From Ficedula albicollis (Eukaryota > Chordata > Aves > Passeriformes > Muscicapidae), in contig NC_021671.1 in assembly GCF_000247815.1 (NCBI RefSeq), positions 21,912,874 through 21,976,873 on the forward strand: DNA of 64,000 nt. Reading direction: 5' to 3'. Below the pieces are notes generated by a model. It searched no databases and was not told the DNA's origin. It saw nothing but the letters and a program-made list of their open reading frames with translations. The position numbers and the translations under genes are program-made. Within the stretch, counting starts at the first letter, position 1. Each line of letters begins with the position of its first letter. Shown here piece by piece: positions 54,031-64,000 of this stretch.

Positions 54031-54560
54031 TTTGGTGAGCGGCAGCGCTGCGGCTCTGTCCGGGCAGCACTGCCAGCCCTCTGTTGGGGTGCGCGCTGCT
54101 CAGGAGCCGCACGCATCCCGCTCATCCCGCGCTGCCCGGCCATGGAGCCAGTGCGGGGCTGCAGCCTCCGGCCCAGAAAGGCGCCGTCACCCGGCCAGGC
54201 GCCCGGGCTGCTGGGCCCGGCCTGCCCAGGCCTGGCCACACGCTCTGCGGGGAGGCAAGGAAAGCTCGGTGGGCAGCTGAAGGCATGGTGATGGCAAGGA
54301 AATTAAACTGACACGTCATACAGATACAGGGAGGTGACTTTTCAGATTTTCTAACAGGGCACAGCCGCCGCTGCCTGTTCCTGGTGGAGTTCAAGCCAGT
54401 CCTGCAGGGAGCAGGACAAGCAGGACAGGGCAGGTCTGCAGGGCTGCATCCCCCTGCCCTCACTTCCCGAGCGGCTGCTGTGGCCGGTCCGGGCCCCTGT
54501 TTCCCTGGCTTTGTGCAGCCCGGTGCTGGCCATGCCGGGAATCCAGGCAGCCACCCCCAG

Positions 54561-57500
54561 GGAGACAGGGTTAAACACTGACGTAATCCTTGCCCAGAAC
54601 TTCAAATGAAGGTTATCAAGGAAGGCACTTTTTTTCAGGCTATGCTTGGCTAAGAGGAGCTGCACAGACCCATGATAAAGACTTGGGTTTTTTCCAGTTA
54701 AAATGAAAAAAAAAAAAAAATTCCTCAACTATAAAGTGACGGTAGAGTAAAAGATAGAAGAGTGAATCATTACTCTGGCCAGTGCAATAATTTTGGCCTT
54801 TGTGTAAGAGAAGACCCCAAAGTGACCACATATAAAAGAAATCACCATTTCTTTAAGAGCCTTGTTTTTCCAGTTTCATAACGCGTGACGCTGCGATGGT
54901 GATCAGCAGTAGTGCCACAGCCCTGCAGCTCCAAATGAAGGGAGCCGGAGCTGAGGTTTCTTACCCTCATTGAAATGGAAACTCTAACCTGAAACAATCA
55001 AAGTCAAGGGCCAGCAGGGCTGCCCTACTGGGGAGATAATGGGATCATAAGGCAAAATATTTTGTATTTTACGAGATGAAACCCATTGTTATTTTTCTAG
55101 TGCTTCATCATCTTGTATTGTGTTGGTAACTGTTTCTATGTTTTCCCCTCTCCCCATGTTTTCCATTCTCTAAATACAAGTAAGTTCTCTTGGAAAAGTG
55201 AGTAATTAAAAAATAAATAATTGCTTCTTCTTTTATATTACTTTAGTTACATAATTCTTCCCCTCAAAAAAAACCCAACAAAAAACAACAACAAAAACAA
55301 AACAAAACAAAACAAAACCCACCCTGAAATGCAGATTAATTATTTACTCCTGTTATGGACTGAAAAAAGCTAATTAAGTTTTTAAGACAATTTCATAGGC
55401 AAACTTTTGATACAATAGTGAAAACTGAACTTTAACAGATATCCCCACACTACTGGGACAGAGGGGCACTATGCTATTCTCATGTTGCAGTACATAGATA
55501 TTCTATACATGGAAATGTGACATGTAATCCTCTTGCTCTGTTACACTTACAAATATGTTAAATCCCTCGCTTTTCTATTACGATGTGTCCTGCCAAACTG
55601 TTTGTGGTGGGAAAGTAAAGACTTTTAGCACATTATTATTACTATTTAGCACTTCTGTAGCAGCAAGCTTTGACTTCTGTTTTGTGAGCATCTTTACAGT
55701 ATTTGATATTTTTCAGGTAAATGTTCTGATGGAGTCACTCATGTGAGCAACTGTTTCACAGCATCAAAAAGCATTTTCTCATTTACCCGCTTGTTAATAC
55801 CAGGAGTTTCAATTTTAGAAGGAAATTCTGATTGACTAAGACATTTTCAGGAATTGAGACCATAACTGTTTGGTTTTTTTTCTTCACATATTACTTTACT
55901 GATATATTTTGGATTAGACTGAAAGATTTTGCTTAATTCATGACCACTTGTGCAAGTAGACCTCTCAAGTAAAACAGTAGTATCAGAAATAAAAAAGTAA
56001 AGTGGAAGACCTTGTTTCAAAGTTTCTGGAAGACAAAACTGTCAGAATTTTTTTGATTATGCAAAGGAAGCATGGCCTGATCATTTTTCTATCCTGTTTC
56101 TCTCTGTAGTTTGATTCATGTGGCCTGTAATACCTGCACATTCTAGTGAACATTTTTCATCCACCATTTTGAGATGTGAAGATTTAGATTCCTCAGGCTT
56201 TAACAGGAATTCGATTTAATCTAATAACCTCTGATAAGAATTTTGATGCTGTTTCTCTGTTGCAGAGGTTGTAAAGAGGGATGCACTATTCATAGTTCCT
56301 TCCCCATGCCATTGTACAGCCAATGCACATCTGCTGCCCAGAGACACTGTGTATTAGGTAGGCATCACACTGAATGTTTTTGCTTCTTTCTATAAGATCA
56401 TGAGAACAAACTTGGTGATTCTTCCAAAAATCTACTTAAGTTAGGGCAACACTCCTATCTACTATATGGAAAATATTCTTTAGTATGTTGAACACGTACT
56501 TGTTATTACTTAAGGTAAAATAAATCAGAAACTTTGATGTATGTAATCTACACTCCTCTGATCTATTTAGTGGGCTGACACGAAGGGCTGAGCTAGCAGT
56601 ATGAGTCCCTTAGGATCCTCAGATGGAACAGAGATTTTTTTTATGTTGCTCTAATTTACTCTTAGAGACAGTTTGGCCTCCTGCCAGTCTGGAATAGAAA
56701 GAATAGAGGGGTGATCATCTCTTTTCTTGTCTTTCCTCATCCATGCAGTGTTGCATGGCCCCAGCTGTGCTGAATTAATGTCTGGGACAGTTTATCATTT
56801 CAAACCTTTTTCCTCCCATGAAAGATTTTAGAAGAAAAAGCAGTTCTACCTAGGAGGTGGCTGCAAGAGAGTGAAACACCTAGAGAGTGAACAGGATCAG
56901 TTCTCCTGCAGAGAAGCCAGACTTAGCAGGAAATTGTGCTATGGATGTGAGAGATGTTAACTGTGCATCATCACCCCTAGCTGCTGAGTTTTCTGGAGGT
57001 GTATGAATCCGGAGTGTTGTGAGAGTGCTGTCAGATGTCTCCCCTGGTCCTCTGAGGATTATCTTACTCTCTAAGGCCAGCAGCAGGAGCAGGTGCCTGA
57101 TGGCACACTTCTCAAAGTGGGAACCAGGAGTCTACCCTCGGGGAGGCCTAATATTCCTGAAGAATCCTTGTTAATCCTGGTCTTTGGTCCCCGGTGGGGA
57201 CTTTGTCGGGACAAAGGGAAGAGGGAGAGCACAATCCCTCTCATGAGGAGTGTGCATGCAGAGGAGCAAACAAGACACAGACATGTCTGTGGGCAGGTGG
57301 ACAGGATGAAACAGGGGTGTAAGGACCAAGTGTCCGCATTGCACCAACATCAGCATCCAGGTGCCTCCTGGGGCTGCTCCTGCAGGCTGCCTGACTGGAG
57401 CACCTTGGACATCCTGGTTGGGTTAGTTTCACCTAAGGGAAAAGCAGTTCTCATGCTCAGAAATTGCTCTGATGTGTGTCCCAAAGCTCAGCACAGGAAG

Positions 57501-59403
57501 AGAGTCTGGACATTAGTTTCAGAAGTGCACTCCTGTTTTAGACCGAGTGGTATAGATGCATCTGTGACAGTTCCCTGTTTATATTGACATTGCATTGTAT
57601 AATATTTTACATTTTAAAAGGTTTCACTTAATTCACTGGGATTACTCAGGATTTAAAGCATGATTCACTGTTGTAAAATGTAAGACATATGGATTGCTTT
57701 CCTTGCCAAATGCAAAATTTTTGGTTCAAGAAAACTAAAATAGTTTTTCCTTACGCAATCTCTATGGCTACTGGAGCATACAAGGTATGCTGTATCATTT
57801 CTAGATGTAAGCTGCCGGTTTTGGGGAACAGTGAATAGAGGGGAAAAGGATTCTGAAGAAACTCATATATGTGATGCTAATGCTGGAAGAAAATGAACCT
57901 GGTGTGGTGCGGTGGCCCAAAGAGCTGCTGTAATACTGGGTACACAGAAATGTGTGTGTCAGGAAGGAGAACAGAGGCTGAACGATCTCTGCTTGGCACT
58001 GGTGGTGTGATGTCTGCTAAAGTGGTCCCATTCAATTATCTGCACTTCAAGAAGGATGATGGAGGAACTACAGAAAAGAGTACTGATAATGACAAAAGGA
58101 TTGGCAAAAGGCCTATTTTTAAAGACGGTGATCCATTTAACTTACCAATGAAGTAACTCAACCCTCTGGAATAATGAATGAGGGAAAAGAGCTGTGAGAG
58201 GACTTCTCAGTCTATCCCACAAACACAGGGAGATCTGCAGCTCAAAGTTACAGGCAAGTAGCAGGTTTTTAAGGAATTTAAGCAGTGAAGCAGCTGGTGG
58301 GGATCCTTTGACTGCAGTCTTAAACCAAACATGACTACTGAGCCTCAGAAGGCAGCAAGAAGTCCTAAGGCCCATCTTCTTACATGACGTGCTTACAGCA
58401 AACTATAACAATGGTGCTTTTCTAGCAAACCTGCAAGCACAGATCTCTAAGAAGCCGGTGTGCTTGGCAAAATATTTCTATATTGGTTATTTGATATAAA
58501 TTTTCATGAAATATATTGTTAATACACTGACAACAAAGAAGTTTTACTTTGCCTTCCCAATTTGCACCTGTGTTATTTCTGCAGGTGTGTGTGAAATAGA
58601 TTGTGTTTCTATTTTTAACAGGAACAGCTTTGTATAAAACAAACATTTTCTCTAAAGTTTTTGGCTTAGGGGTTTTTTCATATTCCAAAAGTTTTTCCCA
58701 GAACTTTATTTAAGAAAGAGAGGAAACCAAGGATGATGTCCAAAGCCTTTGCTCTAGCAATAAACTAAACTATTATAAGGGCAAGGTATCAGGCCTGCTT
58801 TTCAGTCCTAATTTCTATATGGCTGTAGTTGACCTGGTACAGTTTAGAGCCTCTCTTCAGGGTTTCCCGTGCTCTATATGGGCACAAATGAAAATTCACT
58901 AGAGGGAGAAGAGACTCAGTTCACTTTCAATTATTAAATTAAAAATACAGTACTAGGAAATGTTTAAAAGACAGTATTATGATATGCAACATGAAATAAA
59001 AATTAATATTTAATGATTGAAAATATACTTCTTAATTCCCTGCTTTGGCCAGCTATGTTTAATAACTGGATATTTAAACTAAGACATTCAAATGGTATAA
59101 AATCAATTTTAAGTTTCTGTCTTGTTCCTCTTGAAAACAAAAGTGGGTTTGCCACTGCTTCCTTGGGAATATTAGACACTTAATTTTTAATACCTTATAA
59201 CAACTGGAAAAACACTGTATGAGTAGGGATGAATGCACTCCTAATGAGTAATTTTTTTTTCTTTTTAATTGTTGCAGTTCCTAAGTAACGCAGAAAGTGG
59301 TTTGAAAGGCTAAGCAGCAAGGGAGAAACAGCCAAAACAAGCCAAAACTATTCTTTCATTCTTTACCAGGAAAACTCTCCTTATTCTCAAATCAACTATT
59401 CTG
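54561..59403. other. No gene recognised; AT-rich non-coding sequence right of the CpG block
   Basis: Contains an A run at about 54705-54720, a poly(AAAAC) tract (listed separately) and a GC-richer stretch at 56860-57590. That stretch has a 164-codon frame (57093-57587) with no recognisable domain. If the CpG block is a minus-strand promoter, this is upstream intergenic DNA. Confidence 0.5.
55266..55318. repeat. A-rich (CAAAA)n / (CAA)n simple repeat
   Basis: Runs of A interrupted by single C: CAA units first, then four to five CAAAA units. Confidence 0.9.
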
Positions 59404-59787
59404 CCTTCCTTCCTTCCTTCCTTCCTTCCTTCCTTCCTTCCTTCCTTCCTTCCTTCCTTCCTTCCTTCCTTCCTTCCTTCCTTCCTTCCTTCCTTCCTTC
59501 CTTCCTTCCTTCCTTCCTTCCTTCCTTCCTTCCTTCCTTCCTTCCTTCCTTCCTTCCTTCCTTCCTTCCTTCCTTCCTTCCTTCCTTCCTTCCTTCCTTC
59601 CTTCCTTCCTTCCTTCCTTCCTTCCTTCCTTCCTTCCTTCCTTCCTTCCTTCCTTCCTTCCTTCCTTCCTTCCTTCCTTCCTTCCTTCCTTCCTTCCTTC
59701 CTTCCTTCCTTCCTTCCTTCCTTCCTTCCTTCCTTCCTTCCTTCCTTCCTTCCTTCCTTCCTTCCTTCCTTCCTTCCTTCCTTCCTT

Positions 59788-59818
<31 letters not shown>

Positions 59819-59890
59819 GCCTTCCTTCCTGCCTTCCTTCCTGCCTGCCTTCCTTCCTGCCTTCCTTCCTGCCTTCCTCCCTCCCTCCCT
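59404..59890. repeat. (CCTT)n microsatellite, about 490 bp
   Basis: A near-perfect CCTT array runs from 59404 to about 59802 (roughly 100 units). It is followed by a degenerate section in which some units are CCTG and CCTC, ending in 'ccctccctccctcat'. The minus strand is pure AAGG/GGAA. The Lys-Glu-Gly-Arg frames reported across it are simple-repeat readings. Confidence 0.98.
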
Positions 59891-59891
59891 C

Positions 59892-60662
59892 ATCACCTAG
59901 ATGCCACAGATCCTTCTTTTCATTGAATCCCACGGTGCCAGGTTTTCTTCCTCAATGTTTGTATTAGAAACATAAGTTAGGGGGAGATAATAGGAATGAG
60001 GTAGTTCCTGAGTTCCTCTTGGCCATCTCCCTTGAATATCTTCCTAATGTCACTAAGTTTAACTACACATTTTGAGACTTCCAAATTCAGATTTGACAGC
60101 TTGGGCTTCAAACTGTAGCTTCCTCTGCATTGTGTCATGGTAAATTTGTGGCTGGCAGTATTTCACAGGATGCAGTTGCTTATGATTTTTCTCTGTAATT
60201 GGCTCTGTGTAGGCTGCTGGCTTTTTTGCTTTCTTTTTTTCTTGATTAAGAGGGGAAATATTAAAAGAGCAAAACTGATTGCATTGTTTAGTATTTTCTG
60301 TACTAGGATCTTTTGTTCTTTTATTTTCAAGACTCTAAATATTTCATTTTCATTAAATTAAAACTTTACAGTGAAAGATGAAAAATTGTGAGTCAACTTG
60401 AAATATTTTGAATCATTTACATCCTCATTCTAAAATATTTCTTTACTTACCCTTAGAATAGAATTAGCATGTCAGCCTTAAGCTTTTATTTGTTTTTGGG
60501 TGGGTTTTTTGGGTTTTTTTCTATTTAGGCTGCTAACATTCTAATGCTATCTAACCTATCTAAAATTAATCTCTATCAACCGTGAAAGACTGGAGAAAAC
60601 ATAACTGAAATATGCAAGGTGAGTCCAAAATTTTCATAAATATAAAAAAAGTGGAACTGAAA
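59892..60662. other. No gene recognised; AT-rich non-coding sequence
   Basis: Only a hydrophobic 74-codon chance frame (60137-60361) and T-rich tracts near 60505-60520. Confidence 0.55.
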
Positions 60663-62652
60663 GTACACTTGGGTTTATAGTAATTAAATTTACTATGCTT
60701 CTTCCTTTTTTTAAAAGAAAAACTTTGAATTGAATATAAACATTTATACATTATCAAAAATTAAATGCTTTTGAAAGAAAGGTTATGTGGAAAACCAACA
60801 TTTTTACAAGACTTCTAGTGTAATGCTATTTGCAATTTCTTTTTCAATTATCTTTTCAATCAAGTTTTCCATGTCTTTATGTTAATGAAGTTAGATCAAT
60901 TCCTCTGTGGTAAGAGTAGAAGCAGTGTCTTTACATATTTACCATGGCATATTTGTACATTTGTTCACTTGCTTTTCTACTAGAACACAAAGAGGCAAGA
61001 TACTGAAATTACCCTGAGGCAAAAATACTTAAATCAATATGCTAAGGATTTTTGCAACACAGGGATCCCATCAGGTTAAAAAGATACCACCTACAATGGT
61101 GTCTAATTTCAGCACTAAGTGTTCACAGAATCAGCTTCAAGATTAGGTGAGAGAGCCTGTAATTTTTCAAGCTGATTGCTCCAAAACTTTCCAGATAGAG
61201 AGAACACTGGCTTGGGTGTTTTTTCAGTCTTTTGGACTCTCAGTTCAGCAAATTCTAGTCTCTCCAGATGAACTTGGACTTACTTGGGAGCAAGAGCAGC
61301 TGCAAGATTTTCAGATATCACTGAATTTCCGTAACAGTCTATGTTTGCACTCATCAGTGTTTATGTTTACTTTTGTAAGAGTAATGAGTAGTTCAGCTAG
61401 AAGGATTTATCTGCAAGCCAGAGCCATGTGAGCATTTGCAACTGGAGTGTGATCACTGAAAAGAATATAATTACTTTTTGCCTCTTCCATTTGCCCAGTG
61501 CCAGGAGCAGCTAACCAGCTTGTGTTCTACAAGGATGAGTTTCTGTGGAAGCTTCCTGAGGGCTTGCAAAGGCACCAACTGCCCGAATCTTTCTGGTGGG
61601 TGATTGTTAACTTTGGTGTTATCTTCTCTTACTAAGTCTACAAATTGCTGTAAACCAGTACACTTGGGTTTATAGTAATTAAATTTACTATGCTTCTTCC
61701 TTTTTTTAAAAGAAAAACTTTGAATTGAATATAAACATTTATACATTATCAAAAATTAAATGCTTTTGAAAGAAAGGTTATGTGGAAAACCAACATTTTT
61801 ACAAGACTTCTAGTGTAATGCTATTTGCAATTTCTTTTTCAATTATCTTTTCAATCAAGTTTTCCATGTCTTTATGTTAATGAAGTTAGATCAATTCCTC
61901 TGTGGTAAGAGTAGAAGCAGTGTCTTTACATATTTACCATGGCATATTTGTACATTTGTTCACTTGCTTTTCTACTAGAACACAAAGAGGCAAGATACTG
62001 AAATTACCCTGAGGCAAAAATACTTAAATCAATATGCTAAGGATTTTTGCAACACAGGGATCCCATCAGGTTAAAAAGATACCACCTACAATGGTGTCTA
62101 ATTTCAGCACTAAGTGTTCACAGAATCAGCTTCAAGATTAGGTGAGAGAGCCTGTAATTTTTCAAGCTGATTGCTCCAAAACTTTCCAGATAGAGAGAAC
62201 ACTGGCTTGGGTGTTTTTTCAGTCTTTTGGACTCTCAGTTCAGCAAATTCTAGTCTCTCCAGATGAACTTGGACTTACTTGGGAGCAAGAGCAGCTGCAA
62301 GATTTTCAGATATCACTGAATTTCCGTAACAGTCTATGTTTGCACTCATCAGTGTTTATGTTTACTTTTGTAAGAGTAATGAGTAGTTCAGCTAGAAGGA
62401 TTTATCTGCAAGCCAGAGCCATGTGAGCATTTGCAACTGGAGTGTGATCACTGAAAAGAATATAATTACTTTTTGCCTCTTCCATTTGCCCAGTGCCAGG
62501 AGCAGCTAACCAGCTTGTGTTCTACAAGGATGAGTTTCTGTGGAAGCTTCCTGAGGGCTTGCAAAGGCACCAACTGCCCGAATCTTTCTGGTGGGTGATT
62601 GTTAACTTTGGTGTTATCTTCTCTTACTAAGTCTACAAATTGCTGTAAACCA
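60663..62652. repeat. 995-bp tandem duplication, two apparently identical copies
   Basis: Copy 1 is 60663-61657 and copy 2 is 61658-62652. Each starts 'gtacacttgggtttatag' and ends 'caaattgctgtaaacca'. I saw no difference between them by eye. Each contains the same 94-codon plus-strand frame (61147-61431 and 62142-62426), and minus-strand frames sharing a C-terminal segment (LQQFVDLVREDNTKVNN...). None resembles a protein family I know. Identity of the frames follows from the duplication and says nothing about selection. There is no transposon end, poly-A or target-site signature at the junction. Confidence 0.97.
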
Positions 62653-63232
62653 ACAAAATAATCATCAGATTTATCAGCCAAAACAAACCCATGAAATTAC
62701 TTATTTTTCAGTAGTGTGTGAAGGCTCGCAACCGTATGTGTATTTTCATGTGTATGTATTTGCACAAGAAACACACAGACACAATATACAAACATGTTTC
62801 ATTTACAGCCACATGCCTTGGACCTCACAAGTTAGCCTTTACCCTCACAAAGACCCCAGTGAATTCATCAGGACCAAGGTGCCAGCAGTCCTTTGCTGCA
62901 TCCTGTCAGTTCAAAGAGAACAGCTGTGCTGTTCCAGATGCATTGCAAGATGCCTTTGTTTAGCACTGTACCAGGATCCTTATTAGCTCCCATCCAATTG
63001 TGGCCATTTTTTACTTTTCAGCAGAAATCAGAACCCAAAGCTTGGGATTAATCTGTGTTCAGTCCCTGATCTACCCAAAGCTAGGAACAGAGCACCAATG
63101 ATTTCTTAAGGCTTTTACTTCTTTTTGAGAGTAGCAAATGAGTTTTATCTTGAGGTTTCTGTTTTTTTCTTGGAAGACGTTGTAGTGACAGAATTGTAGA
63201 GAAGCAATTTCCCCTTCTTATTTCTAAAATAA
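62653..63232. other. No gene recognised; non-coding sequence
   Basis: Mixed composition with two overlapping short frames (81-90 codons) at 62714-62986, not recognised. Confidence 0.5.
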
Positions 63233-63500
63233 AGGCAACTAGCAACAGGACAAAAGGAAATGGCCTTAAGCAATGCCAGGGGATTTTCAGGCTGGACATC
63301 AGGAAGAATTTCTTCATAGAAAGGATTGTTAATAATTGGAATGGGTTACCCAGGGATGTGGTGGAGTCTGTGGAGGTACTCAGGAAACGACTGGACGTGG
63401 CAGTCAGTGCCATGGTCTGGTTGACAAAGTCAAAGGTTGGATTCTATGACTTTGAATGTCTTTTCCCACCTTTTAATTCTAATTGTTCAATGATTATGAA
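63233..63500 (+). mobile_element. CR1 LINE 3' end with pol C-terminus (sense)
   Basis: Sense CR1: 'gcaacaggacaaaaggaaat' type start, 'catcaggaagaatttcttca', 'ggaatgggttacccagggat', then a tail ending 'tcaatgattatgaa'. Translation contains VESVEVLRKRLDVAVSAM, the CR1 pol C-terminal region. It is 5'-truncated and inactive. Confidence 0.9.
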
Positions 63501-64000
63501 ACTGAAACCCTGCTCTGCAGGTGAGCATGGGATCAGCCATGGAGGTGTTTGTTATCAGCCATGAAGGGTCTGAGCTCATGCAACAACCCAATGCCTCTTT
63601 CAGATAAAGTGCTATCCTACTCATCCCTCAAAGGTATGTCCAAGCAAAGGTGAACAAGGGGCTTGCCTAGAACTAACTAGAATGGGGAACTAGAATGGTT
63701 ACAGGTTTACTTTTATTATTAAGTATCATTTGAAATAAAACTTTCATGGTGTAGAGGTGGTTGCAGCAGTATGCCTTCCCTTAAACAAGGGATAAAATAA
63801 ACTGAGTTTGGGTAAGGTACAAGAATTTATGATGGTATAAAATAATTTAAAATATAACAGTTCTAATGAATGTAATAACAGCAATATATTTTTCCTAAGA
63901 TGGATCAATCTGAAGTGATTTCTGAGAGACAGCAAAGAGAAATGGTGTCCCAGGCTTTCCCCTTCCTTTTTCTCTGCAACAGAAATGCTTCAAAGTGTAG
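63501..64000. other. No gene recognised; non-coding sequence to window end
   Basis: AT-rich sequence without a recognisable feature. Confidence 0.55.

Noticed and set aside
57893..58156. 87-codon plus-strand frame with a charged C-terminus
   Set aside because: No recognisable domain, no splice or promoter context; length is within chance expectation.
59310..59933. 207- and 166-codon frames of repeated Lys-Glu-Gly-Arg
   Set aside because: Direct reading of the AAGG microsatellite in two frames; no unique coding sequence.
60663..62681. Identical 94-codon frames and related minus-strand frames in two copies
   Set aside because: Conservation is explained by the perfect tandem duplication; no family resemblance and no codon evidence.

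Overview
The window looks like bird nuclear DNA. It is AT-rich and gene-poor, and nine recognisable interspersed repeats are all CR1-type LINE fragments with the avian 3' end (the 'AGAATCACAGAATGG...TTGGAAGGGACC' block or its complement). No SINEs, LTR retroviruses, bacterial genes, tRNAs, rRNAs or CRISPR arrays were seen. No complete protein-coding gene can be supported. All longer open frames are either poly-Gly/poly-Pro readings of G runs, microsatellite readings, CR1 remnants, or short anonymous frames expected by chance.

Layout. Positions 1-49400 are AT-rich, intron- or desert-like sequence with CR1 fragments (about 960, 4600-5530, 20690-21225, 28530-29135, 30200-30424, 33685-33860, 47335-47533, 47920-48760), small microsatellites, and an unusually large number of short direct tandem duplications (57 to 703 bp period, 96-100 % identical by eye). 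Positions 49440-54560 form a CpG-rich block. On the minus strand it carries a promoter-like upstream region (CCAAT, octamer, GC box at 53135-53286), then a 1702-base G tract, then a candidate first exon ending at 51237 in a strong splice donor (CGAG|GTGAGT). If this is right, the window holds the 5' end of an unidentified minus-strand gene, with its first intron running down through the left 51 kb and upstream sequence to the right. Positions 54560-64000 are again AT-rich, with a roughly 490-bp CCTT microsatellite, a 995-bp apparently perfect tandem duplication and one sense CR1 tail.

Six uninterrupted G tracts (24, 62, 488, 715, 977 and 1702 bases), always G on the + strand, sit next to poly-A, GC-rich or repeated sequence. 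They are best read as assembly-gap placeholders or an artefact, not as genomic sequence. Two are flanked by direct repeats, as expected when contig ends overlap across a gap. The many near-perfect tandem duplications may likewise be partly uncollapsed haplotypes. I found no convincing new biological system. The most useful leads are the minus-strand CpG-island promoter and exon, the DR1 nuclear-receptor site, and the duplication pattern.
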